Of a stretch of 64,000 nt of DNA, positions 18,422 through 27,100 are shown one piece after another. The translations under genes and the position numbers were made by a program. The notes under the pieces are model-generated. The model did not search any database. It was given only the letters and a program-made list of their open reading frames with translations, and was not told where the DNA came from. The DNA comes from Rhodococcus triatomae BKS 15-14 (GTDB lineage Bacteria; Actinomycetota; Actinomycetes; Mycobacteriales; Mycobacteriaceae). Each line of letters begins with the position of its first letter. Position 1 is the first letter of the stretch. The stretch lies in NCBI GenBank assembly GCA_000341795.1, contig AODO01000073.1, forward strand, positions 124,001 to 188,000, read 5' to 3'.

Positions 18422-19259
18422 TCACAGGCGACGGACCCGCTCGTCATAGTCGGCGCGCGCTGCCGAGTCGACGGAGGTAACTGCCCGGTCGCCGCCGACC
18501 ACGCGCCGCACCAGTCGGACCAGCGACTCCGGCGCCGCGGCGAGCCCGAGGTCGAGGGCGGCCAGGTAACCGGGTACGGGCGTCTCGGCGCGCCGGGTGC
18601 GGCAGGTCCGCACGACGGCTGCCGCGATGTCCTCGGGGGGCGACCGTGGGCAGCCCCTTGCCGAGCGGCAGGCCCGACGTCAGGGTGGTGCGCACCGCGC
18701 TGGGCAGCACCGTCGACACGCTCACACCGTGCTCGGCGAACGCCAGGCGCGCCGCCGACGACAGACCGACGGCCGCGAACTTGCTGGCGTTGTAGACGGC
18801 CAGCCCGGGGATCGCGATCTTGCCGGCGAGGGACGCGACGTTGGCGATGTGCCCGAAACCCCGCTCGATCATCGCCGGCGCCACCGCGCGCATGCCGTGG
18901 ATCAGGCCCCACACGTTCACGTCGAGGGTTGCCTCACCGATCTCGTCCGGTTCGTCGAGGAACGGCGCCACCGGCATCACACCCGCATTGCCGACCAGGA
19001 CGTCGATCGGCCCGAGGTCCGCGACGACCGCGGCGACACACGCGTCCCACGACGCCCGGGTACGCACGTCGAGGGTGTACGCCCGCGCCGCCGAACCGAT
19101 CTCGGCCGCCGCCACGTCCGCTGCGGCGCGGTCCAGATCGGCCACCGCGACCCGCGCTCCGCCGGCCGCCATCGCCTGCGCGGTGGCGCGTCCGATACCA
19201 CGTCCCGCACCGGTGACGAGGACGACCGCGCCGACGAGGGAGATCTCCGGGTACTTCAT
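18422..19259 (-). pseudogene. SDR oxidoreductase interrupted by a frameshift
   Basis: Short-chain dehydrogenase/reductase of about 280 aa if read through. The first 210 or so residues are intact: cofactor motif GAGRGIG near the N terminus, NAGV, catalytic Ser in ASLAG and YNASK. After GLPLGKGLPTV the frame is lost at a run of six G (18634-18639 on the + strand). Removing one base restores a product continuing with an alpha-helical C terminus to the stop at 18422. The lesion could be a sequencing slip, a phase-variable tract or real decay; the catalytic core lies before it. The start overlaps the monooxygenase stop (ATGA). Confidence 0.85.
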
Positions 19260-20719
19260 CGTGCCGACACCTCGTATGCTCGTTGATCGAATTCGTTCAG
19301 TCGCTGCACCATTCGGCCCGTCGACCACGGCCAGTTGAAGCTGTTGCGGCCGTTGACGTCGAGGAAGTAGCTCTGGCAGCCGCCCGCGTTGTAGACGGTC
19401 GTCGCCAGCGCCTGCTGAACGTCGGCGTTGAAGGCGGCCTGCACGTCGGCGCGGGTCTCCATCCGTGTCCACCCTCCGGCGCGGGCCGCGCTGATCGCCG
19501 ACGCCAGGTACTCCAACTGCGCTTCGAGGATGGTGAATGCCGAGGTGTGGCCGGTACCGAGCGCGGGACCGAGGAGTACGAAGGCGTTGGGGAATCCCGC
19601 GACCGTGGTCCCGAGGTAGGCCTGTGGACTGCCCTTCCAGTGGTCGTCGAGGCTGCGGCCGGCACCGTCGAAGACCCTGCTGCCGATGGGCATGTCGAGG
19701 ATGTGGAAGCCGGTACCGAAGATGATGACGTCGACCTCGCGTTCGGCGCCGTCGGTCCCGATGACGGTGTTGCCGCGCACGGAGGCGACGGCGTTCGCGT
19801 GCACCTCGACGTTCGGCCGCGTCAACGCCGGGTAGTAGGTGTTGGACAGCAGCAGCCGCTTGCAGCCGAGGGTGTAGTCCGGTGTGAGTGCCTGTCGCAG
19901 TTCGGGATCTGGAACCTGCGCTCGAAGTTGGGCTCGGCCGATCTGCTGCACGATCCGCAGGATCCACGGGTTGCGGAAGCCGACGCCGAGCGCCTCCATG
20001 ATGGTGTACTCCATCGACCGCAGGGCCCGCTGCGCACCGGGAACGCGCCGCATGACCCACCGTTCGACCTTCGGCACGTAGTGGTCGGGCTTGGGCAGCA
20101 CCCACTGGGCGGTGCGCTGGTACAGGTGCAACTGCTCGACGTCGGGCGCGATCGCGGGCACGAACTGCACTGCGGACGCACCGGTTCCGACCACCGCGAC
20201 CCGCTTCCCCGTCAGGTCGAGGTCGTGGTTCCACCGGGACGAGTGGAAGGCCTCGCCGTCGAAGGTGTCGAGGCCCGGGATGTCGGGCACCAGAGGTTCG
20301 CTCCACGGCCCGGCGGCCGCGATCACCGAACCCGCGGTGAGGGTTCCGCGGTTCGTGTCGACCACCCACCGATGGCGGGTCTCGTCCCACTGCGCACGGG
20401 TCATCTCGGTGCCGAAGCGGACGTGCTCCCCGACGCCGTGTTCGGCGGCAATCCGGTCGACGTAGTCGAGGATCTCCCCCTGCCCGGCGAACAGCCTGGT
20501 CCACTCCGGATTGGGGGCGAACGAGTACGAGTAGAGCCCGGACGGGACGTCGCACGCACATCCGGGGTAACTGTTGTCGCGCCACGTGCCGCCGAGTGCG
20601 TCGCCCTTCTCGAGGACGACGAAGTCGGTGATGCCCATGCGTCGCAGGGTGATCGCCGCACCGATTCCGGAGATCCCGGCTCCGATGATGGCGAACTCGA
20701 CGTGTTCCTGCCTGGTCAT
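19256..20719 (-). CDS. Flavin-containing (Baeyer-Villiger type) monooxygenase
   Basis: FAD- and NADPH-dependent monooxygenase of 487 aa. The N-terminal dinucleotide motif is GAGISGIGAA, followed by GGTWRDNSYPGCACDVPSGLYSYSF typical of BVMO/steroid monooxygenase relatives. The fingerprint reads FDGEAFHSSRWNHD, i.e. F-x-G-x3-H-x3-W with Asn where Pro or Asp is usual. The second Rossmann motif is VVGTGASA. It inserts oxygen next to a ketone carbonyl to make an ester or lactone; the substrate is unknown. It is the middle gene of an operon with ATGA overlaps on both sides, after a patatin-like hydrolase gene and before an SDR gene. Confidence 0.9.
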   Translation of the reverse strand: MTRQEHVEFAIIGAGISGIGAAITLRRMGITDFVVLEKGDALGGTWRDNSYPGCACDVPSGLYSYSFAPNPEWTRLFAGQGEILDYVDRIAAEHGVGEHVRFGTEMTRAQWDETRHRWVVDTNRGTLTAGSVIAAAGPWSEPLVPDIPGLDTFDGEAFHSSRWNHDLDLTGKRVAVVGTGASAVQFVPAIAPDVEQLHLYQRTAQWVLPKPDHYVPKVERWVMRRVPGAQRALRSMEYTIMEALGVGFRNPWILRIVQQIGRAQLRAQVPDPELRQALTPDYTLGCKRLLLSNTYYPALTRPNVEVHANAVASVRGNTVIGTDGAEREVDVIIFGTGFHILDMPIGSRVFDGAGRSLDDHWKGSPQAYLGTTVAGFPNAFVLLGPALGTGHTSAFTILEAQLEYLASAISAARAGGWTRMETRADVQAAFNADVQQALATTVYNAGGCQSYFLDVNGRNSFNWPWSTGRMVQRLNEFDQRAYEVSAR

Positions 20720-21669
20720 CGCGTGACTCCGTTCTCGATCTGGCGGGCCACGGCGGCCCGGGTGGTGCGCAGCGACGACTCCAGCGTCGCGAGCCGTCTG
20801 CGGTCGTCCATGAAGTTCGGACCCATCACGGCGAGGTCCTCGGCCGTCGCGTCGAGGCGGATCACCCGGGTTCCCGCGGCGCGCACGGCGTCCAGCTCGG
20901 CGTCGAGACCCGCACTCATCCATCCGCGCAGGATCAGCCTTTCGAGTCGAGCGGCGCCGCGCGCGGGCACCCGGCCGGTCGACGCCATCGGCGCGAGCAC
21001 GACGAGTTCGTCGAGTTCGAGCGGCGCGACGAGGTCTGCGGAGGCGGTCGACGCGGCACCGCCGTCCACGAATCGACGGCCACCGATCCGCACCGGCGGG
21101 AACCAGCCGGGGATCGCCCACGATGCGCGAAGCGCTTGCGAAAGCGTCGCTTCCGGAGCACCCGGAGATCCGAACGCAACACGTTCGCCGGTGTCGTAGT
21201 CCATCGCGACGAGCCAGGTCGCGGGGTGCGCCACCCACGCACGATCCGGCGCCACCCCGGATGCGAGCCGATCGAGCCAGGCTGCGTCCCCGCCGCCGGG
21301 CGGGAGCAGACCGCTCAGTGCGGTGACGGTGCCCGCGCCGCGGTTCCGGACCATTCGTCGCGACCCGAACCCGAGGCGCGGCAGAGGCGGGAACCGGCCC
21401 GGCGCGTCGGCCAGGTGGGTGCGCAGCGCCGAGTGGGCGACCTGCTCGCCCAGCTGCATCGCGACCAGCTCGTCCACGCCGACACCGCTGCCGAGCATCG
21501 TGACGAGTTCAGCGCCCGCCGAGGTCCCGACGAGGACGTCCGCCTCGCGTGGGTCCCAGTCCAGGGCGTCGCGGACGGCGGCCAGTGCCGCGACCGCCCA
21601 CGCCGCACCGAGAGTGCCGCCGCAACCGATGACCAGTCCCCGACGAAGGTGTCTGTCACTCGAAGTCAT
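20716..21669 (-). CDS. Patatin-like phospholipase/esterase
   Basis: Protein of 317 aa with the patatin fold. The oxyanion loop GCGGTLGAAW lies near the N terminus, the nucleophile elbow GTSAG carries the catalytic Ser, and the second member of the Ser-Asp dyad is in the motif VDGGAAS. It should hydrolyse lipid or other carboxylic esters. It is the first gene of the patatin-monooxygenase-SDR operon and is divergent from a TetR regulator across a short gap containing a perfect palindrome, which is the likely control point. It has no signal peptide, so it is probably cytoplasmic. Confidence 0.9.
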   Translation of the reverse strand: MTSSDRHLRRGLVIGCGGTLGAAWAVAALAAVRDALDWDPREADVLVGTSAGAELVTMLGSGVGVDELVAMQLGEQVAHSALRTHLADAPGRFPPLPRLGFGSRRMVRNRGAGTVTALSGLLPPGGGDAAWLDRLASGVAPDRAWVAHPATWLVAMDYDTGERVAFGSPGAPEATLSQALRASWAIPGWFPPVRIGGRRFVDGGAASTASADLVAPLELDELVVLAPMASTGRVPARGAARLERLILRGWMSAGLDAELDAVRAAGTRVIRLDATAEDLAVMGPNFMDDRRRLATLESSLRTTRAAVARQIENGVTR

Positions 21670-21684
21670 ATTCAGAAACTAGCA

Positions 21685-21696
21685 GTATTCGAATAC
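21685..21696. promoter_or_regulatory. Palindromic operator candidate GTATTCGAATAC
   Basis: A perfect 12-bp palindrome in the 70-bp gap between the divergent patatin operon and the TetR gene. It sits 16 bp upstream of the patatin start, in an AT-rich pocket, so it is a good candidate site for the adjacent TetR protein. Confidence 0.5.
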
Positions 21697-21739
21697 CATC
21701 GGTATGCCAAATGGAGAGATTTTTGCGAACGGAGTGTCG

Positions 21740-22342
21740 ATGGCCCGGATGACCAGGTCGGAAAGCCAGGCCCAGACAAGGGCCCACCTGACAGCGACCG
21801 CCCGCGACCTGTTCCTCGCCAATGGCTACGGCGTCACCTCCCTCGAGAAGGTCGCGGAGGAGGCCGGCTACTCGAAGGGTGCCGTGTACTCGAACTTCCG
21901 CAACAAGAAGGAGCTCTGCCTGGAGGTCCTCCAGCTGATCCACGCGACCAAGGGCAGCGAGATCGCCGAGGTGATGGCGCGACCGGTGCCGCTCGAGGAA
22001 CGGCTGATCGCGTTCGAGGACTGGGCGGAGCGCACCCTCGGTGACGTCGAATGGACGATGCTCGAGTTCGAGTTCATCGCAGCCACCCGCCACGACCCCG
22101 AACTGCGAACGGCGTTGGCAACGAACCTGTCCTCGACCCATCACATCGTGCAGGCCGTCCTCGGCGCGCTCGTGGCGTCCGGCGAGGTCACCCTCCCGAT
22201 GTCCGTGGAGGACGCGACGACCAGTGTGCTGAGCTTCGGCGTCGGCCTCGGCATCCAGCGCGCCATCGATCCGACGATCTCGACGTCGGTGATCACCCGA
22301 AACCTACGCGCGCTTCTCGGCGGCTCCGGCGACGGCCCGTGA
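21740..22342 (+). CDS. TetR family regulator
   Basis: Protein of 200 aa with an N-terminal HTH (FLANGYGVTSLEKVAEEAGYSKGAVYSNFRNKKELCLEVL) and a variable ligand-binding domain. The start is ATG 21740, five bases after GGAG; an in-frame ATG 36 bp upstream would overlap the operator region and has no ribosome site. Divergent orientation from the patatin-monooxygenase-SDR operon makes it the likely regulator of that operon. Its stop overlaps the GTG that opens the decayed VOC gene. Confidence 0.9.
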   Translation: MARMTRSESQAQTRAHLTATARDLFLANGYGVTSLEKVAEEAGYSKGAVYSNFRNKKELCLEVLQLIHATKGSEIAEVMARPVPLEERLIAFEDWAERTLGDVEWTMLEFEFIAATRHDPELRTALATNLSSTHHIVQAVLGALVASGEVTLPMSVEDATTSVLSFGVGLGIQRAIDPTISTSVITRNLRALLGGSGDGP

Positions 22343-22999
22343 GTCACTGGCCGGGGCTCGCTCGCGGCGTCACGCTCGATCAGCGGGACGCGGAGCGGCG
22401 CACGATTCCACTGACAGGTGGCAATCCACCGGACCTGCGCACCGACGACGCGGCGGCGAGATTGGAGGCGGCCGAAGCCGCGGGAGGTTCGGTGATGGTT
22501 CCTCCCATGGCGGTCGGCGACGAGGGCACCATGGCTGTGGTGACCGATCCCGCGGGGGCGGTGATCGGGTTCTGGCAGCCCGACCGGCATCAGGGGTTCA
22601 GCCAGTGGGGCGAGCACGGGACGCCGTACTGGTTCGAGTGCCACAGCAAGGACCATGCGAAGTCGATCGACTTCTACCCGAAGGATCGGCGCTCGGCTCG
22701 AGGAGATCGGGACGGGCGGAGACGGCTCGCCCGGACCGGACGCCTACAGCCAGGTCTTCGTCGGCGACTCGTCGTGGTCGGGCATCATGGACACCTCGAA
22801 GCTCAGCCCTCCCGAGGTGCCGTCGTTCTGGCAGGTGTACGTCACATCCGACGATGTCGCCGCCACCGTCGCGCAGGTCGAATCGCTCGGCGGCGCGGTC
22901 CTGATTCCCGCCGAGGACACCCCGTACGGGACGCTCGCAACGGTCACCGACCCGTTCGGCGCGGCCTTCTCCCTGGGCCACCCACCGGCCGGCGTGTAG
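22339..22999 (+). pseudogene. Decayed VOC/glyoxalase-family protein gene
   Basis: Remnant of a tandem VOC-domain protein, intact examples of which are about 260 aa. The first readable part (22339 frame) runs from SHWPGLARG into VEAAGG-type sequence: AAEAAGGSVMVPPMAVGDEG, then PAGAVIGFWQPDRHQGF and SIDFYPK. The second half continues in another frame as ARLEEIGTGGDGSPGPDAYSQVF to GHPPAGV. The usual first VOC strand set is missing and residues are lost at the frame change, so this is deletion plus frameshift and not a single slip. Its opening bases resemble the start of the acyl-CoA dehydrogenase gene at 23079. Confidence 0.75.
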
Positions 23000-23021
23000 A
23001 CACTCGGCATGTAAAAACTGA

Positions 23022-23059
23022 CGGGTCCCGTCGGTCCGCCTCCGGGCAGACGGGACCCG
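23022..23059 (+). terminator. Hairpin terminator
   Basis: A perfect 11-bp stem, CGGGTCCCGTC with GACGGGACCCG, with a 16-nt loop. It lies between the decayed VOC gene and the acyl-CoA dehydrogenase gene, whose GTG start comes 20 bp later. Confidence 0.7.
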
Positions 23060-23078
23060 CGGGCAATACGCTGGCGCC

Positions 23079-24107
23079 GTGACGCACTGGCCGGAGCTCG
23101 CTCACGACATCGCCGAGGACGTGCTGTTCCCGGCGGCCGACAGCGTGGACGCCGACGGGGAGATCCCGTCGAGCCACTTCTACGCACTCGCCGACGCGGG
23201 GTTCTACGGTCTCGCCGCACCTCCCGAACTCGGTGGGCCGACGATCGACATCGCCGACCTCGTCGCGGTCGTCGAGACGCTGTGCGGTGGATGCCTCGCG
23301 ACGACGTTCACCTGGATGCAGCACCACGGTGTCGTCGGCGGTCTCGCCGCCAGCGGCAACACCGCACTGCGGGAACGGTTCTGGGACGGCCTGCTGTCCG
23401 GGTCGGTCCGCGGCGGAGTGGCGTTCGCGGGCGCGATCCCGCAGCCTCCTCTGCTGTACGCGCGGCGGGTCGACGGCGGCTACGTCCTCGACGGGGTCGC
23501 ACCGTTCGTCACGGGTTGGGGCATCGTCGACGTCCTCCAACTCAGCGCACGCGACGAGTTCGACGACTCGATCGTCCACCTGCTCGTCGACGCCACCGAG
23601 ACCGCCGGGCTCACCGTCGACGAGCTTCCGCTGATCGCCGCACGCGGCAGCAACACCGTGCGAATGCGGATCGACGGCCTCGAGGGTCGCGACGACCAGG
23701 TCGTCGGCGTGGTGGCGCCGGAGGTGTTCGCCGCGGGTCAGACGTTCGGGTCGTGGCTCAACGGCTGCATGGCGACCGGGGTGGCGCGGCGTTGCCGCGC
23801 GGAGCTGACCGGACTCGGAGTGGACACCCACGCGCTCGACCTGACCTCGGTGTCGGTCCGCGACGGCCTCGACGCCGCGCTGGCCGGCGACGACACCGAC
23901 CTGTTCGAGGCCCGCGCCGCCGCATCCGAGCTGGCGCTGCGGTCGGCGGCGGCACTCGTGGCGGCAACCGGCAGCGCGGCGTCGGTGACCGGCACGACCG
24001 CGGGTCGCCTGATGCGGGAGGCCACGCTCACCCTGGTCGCGGCGTCACGCCCGCAGATCCGGTCCGAACTGCTGAACCGCTTCGGAGGCCCGACCGGCAT
24101 GCGATGA
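23079..24107 (+). CDS. Acyl-CoA dehydrogenase family protein
   Basis: Flavoprotein of 342 aa, shorter than the usual 380-400 aa of classical acyl-CoA dehydrogenases. The N-terminal helical domain includes FYGLAAPPELGG; the middle strand region is GVAFAGAIPQPPLLYARRVDGGYVLDG. The C-terminal helices are truncated relative to the norm and end with RSELLNRFGGPTGMR. The usual catalytic Glu could not be placed with certainty. It starts with GTG 20 bp after a hairpin and overlaps the lhr start by four bases (ATGA), so it leads an operon with lhr and nei. That partnership is odd in function and may be only positional. Confidence 0.78.
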   Translation: MTHWPELAHDIAEDVLFPAADSVDADGEIPSSHFYALADAGFYGLAAPPELGGPTIDIADLVAVVETLCGGCLATTFTWMQHHGVVGGLAASGNTALRERFWDGLLSGSVRGGVAFAGAIPQPPLLYARRVDGGYVLDGVAPFVTGWGIVDVLQLSARDEFDDSIVHLLVDATETAGLTVDELPLIAARGSNTVRMRIDGLEGRDDQVVGVVAPEVFAAGQTFGSWLNGCMATGVARRCRAELTGLGVDTHALDLTSVSVRDGLDAALAGDDTDLFEARAAASELALRSAAALVAATGSAASVTGTTAGRLMREATLTLVAASRPQIRSELLNRFGGPTGMR

Positions 24108-27100
24108 CGATGTCGGACCCGCCAGGCAGTATGGACTACATGGATTCGGTGCTCGGCAGGTTCTCCGCGGCCACCCGGGAGTGGTTCGAGGGCGCCTTCC
24201 CGGCACCGACGTCCGCGCAGCTCGGAGCCTGGGAGGCCATCGCCGACGGCGCCCACGCCCTGGTGGTGGCCCCGACCGGGTCCGGCAAGACGCTGTCGGC
24301 GTTCCTGTGGGCCCTCGACAGGCTCGCTGCCCGTGACCCGGACGAGGACAGGCCCACCGGAACGACGGTCCTCTACGTGTCGCCGCTCAAGGCCCTCGCC
24401 GTCGACGTCGAACGCAACCTGCGCGCCCCGCTCGTCGGGATCACCCAGACCGCCAAGAGACTGGGGCTGATCCCGCCGGAGATCAGTGTCGGGGTCCGGT
24501 CCGGGGACACCACCCCGGCGGCCCGCCGGACGATGCTGCGCACCCCACCGGACATCCTCATCACCACTCCGGAATCGCTGTTCCTGATGCTCACCTCCGC
24601 GGCCCGGGAGACGCTGGCGACCGTGCAGACGGTGATCGTCGACGAGGTGCACGCCGTCGCCGCGACGAAACGCGGGGCACACCTCGCCCTCTCCCTGGAA
24701 CGCCTCGACATGCTGCTCGAGAAGCCCGCGCAACGGATCGGGCTCTCCGCCACCGTGCGGCCGCACGAGGAGGTGGCCCGGTTCCTCGCCGGATCCGCCC
24801 CGGTACGCATCGTGTCGCCGCCGGCACCGAAGACCTTCGACCTCACCGTCCGGGTGCCCGTCGAGGACATGACCGAGCTCGGTGTCACCGATCCGGATCC
24901 GATGTCGGAGTCCCCGGCGCCGCAGCAGGGTTCGATCTGGCCGCACGTGGAGGAGCAGATCGTCGACCTGGTGCTGGACCACTCGTCGTCGATCGTGTTC
25001 GCCAACTCGCGACGACTGGCGGAACGACTCACCGCGCGCCTCAACGAGGTCTACGCCCAGCGACTCGGCGATCCGGTCGCCACCGTGCACCGGCCGCCGT
25101 CGCAGCTCGGCGCGACCTCGGAGGTCGCACACGGCGCCGGACAGCTGCTCGCCCGCGCGCACCACGGGTCCGTGAGCAAGGACCAGCGCGCCCTCATCGA
25201 GGACGATCTGAAGTCCGGTCGGCTGCGCTGCGTGGTCGCCACCTCCAGCCTGGAACTCGGCATCGACATGGGGGCGGTGGATCTCGTGGTCCAGGTGGAG
25301 GCACCGCCGTCGGTGGCGAGCGGCCTGCAGCGGGTGGGCCGGGCGGGGCACCAGGTCGGCGAGATCTCCCGCGGTGTGCTGTTCCCGAAGCACCGGACCG
25401 ACCTGATCCACTGCGCCGTCACCGTCGAACGCATGACCGCGGGCAAGATCGAATCGCTTGCCGTTCCGGCCAATCCGCTCGACATCCTCGCCCAGCACAC
25501 CGTCGCCGCCTGCGCGCTGGATCCGATCGACGCCGGCGTCTGGTTCGATGCCGTGCGGCGCACCGGGAGCTTCGCGACACTGCCGCGGTCCGCGTTCGAC
25601 GCGACCCTCGACCTGCTCGCGGGCCGCTTCCCGTCCGACGAGTTCGCCGAGCTGCGTCCGCGGCTGGTGTGGGACCGGGACGCGGACGTGCTCACGGGCC
25701 GCCCAGGGTCGCAGCGGCTGGCGGTGACGTCGGGTGGCGCGATCCCCGACCGCGGGCTGTTCACCGTCTACATGGTCGGCGAGAAGTCGTCCCGTGTGGG
25801 CGAACTCGACGAGGAGATGGTGTACGAGTCCCGCGTCGGGGACGTGTTCGCCCTCGGCGCGACCAGTTGGCGAATCGAGGAGATCACCCACGACCGGGTC
25901 CTCGTGTCCCCCGCCTACGGCCTGCCCGGCCGGTTGCCGTTCTGGCACGGCGACGGTCTCGGCCGGCCCGCCGAACTCGGCGCCGCGCTCGGCGAGTTCC
26001 TCCGCGAGATCGCGCTCGGCGACGCCGAACAGGTGCGGACACGACTGTCGGGGCAGGGCCTCGACGAGAACGCCACCACCAACCTGGTCGCCCTGGTCGA
26101 CGAACAGGCGCGCGCGACCGGTCAGGTACCGAGCGACCGGACGCTGGTGCTGGAGCGATTCCGCGACGAACTCGGCGACTGGCGGCTGGTCCTGCACTCC
26201 CCCTACGGGCTCCCCGTCCACGCGCCGTGGGCGCTCGCGATCGGCGCCCGGCTCCAGGAACGGTACGGCGTCGACGCGGCACCGACCGCCTCCGACGACG
26301 GCATCATCGTCCGGCTGCCCGACACCGCCGACGACCCGCCCGGCACCGATCTGTTCGTGTTCGACCGCGACGAGATCGAGGACGTCGTCACCGAACAGGT
26401 CGGCGGCTCCGCGCTGTTCGCGTCACGGTTCCGCGAGTGCGCGGCCCGCGCACTGCTGCTCCCCCGCCGCACACCGGGACGTCGCGCCCCGCTCTGGCAG
26501 CAGCGTCAGCGGTCCGCGCAGCTACTCGACGTCGCCCGCAAGTACCCCACCTTTCCGATCCTGCTCGAGACCGTCCGCGAATGCCTGCAGGACGTGTACG
26601 ACCTGCCGTCGCTGACCCGTCTGCTCACCGACGTGGGACGACGGAAGATCCGGATCCTGGAGGTCGACACTCCCACCCCGTCGCCGTTCGCGACGGCGCT
26701 GCTGTTCGACTACGTCGGCGCCTTCATGTACGAGGGCGACAACCCGCTCGCCGAACGACGCGCGGCGGCGCTGTCACTGGACTCGACGTTGCTCGCCGAA
26801 CTGCTCGGCCGGGTCGAACTGCGAGAACTGCTCGACGAGGCGGTGATCGAGCAGACCGAGCGGGAACTGCAACGCCTCGCCGACGACCGCCGGGCGCGCG
26901 ACGCCGAGGGCGTGGCGGACCTGTTGCGGCTCCTCGGCCCGCTGACCGTGGACGAGGTGATCGCCCGGACGACCGAGGATCCGCGGGAGTGGTTGCGCGA
27001 GCTGGAAACCCGGAAGCGCGCGATGACCGTGACGTTCGCCGGGAACACCTGGTGGGTGGCGATCGAGGACGCGCCACGCATGCGGGACGCCCTCGGCGTT

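Noticed and set aside
18444-20585. A 713-aa open frame on the minus strand covering the monooxygenase and SDR region
   Set aside because: It joins an out-of-frame reading of the monooxygenase (Arg/Pro-rich) to the true SDR frame. The SDR start with its cofactor motif lies inside, at 19259.
21685-21696. An SOS (LexA) box
   Set aside because: GTATTCGAATAC lacks the TCGAAC-N4-GTTCGA form of actinobacterial SOS boxes. The adjacent TetR is a simpler explanation.
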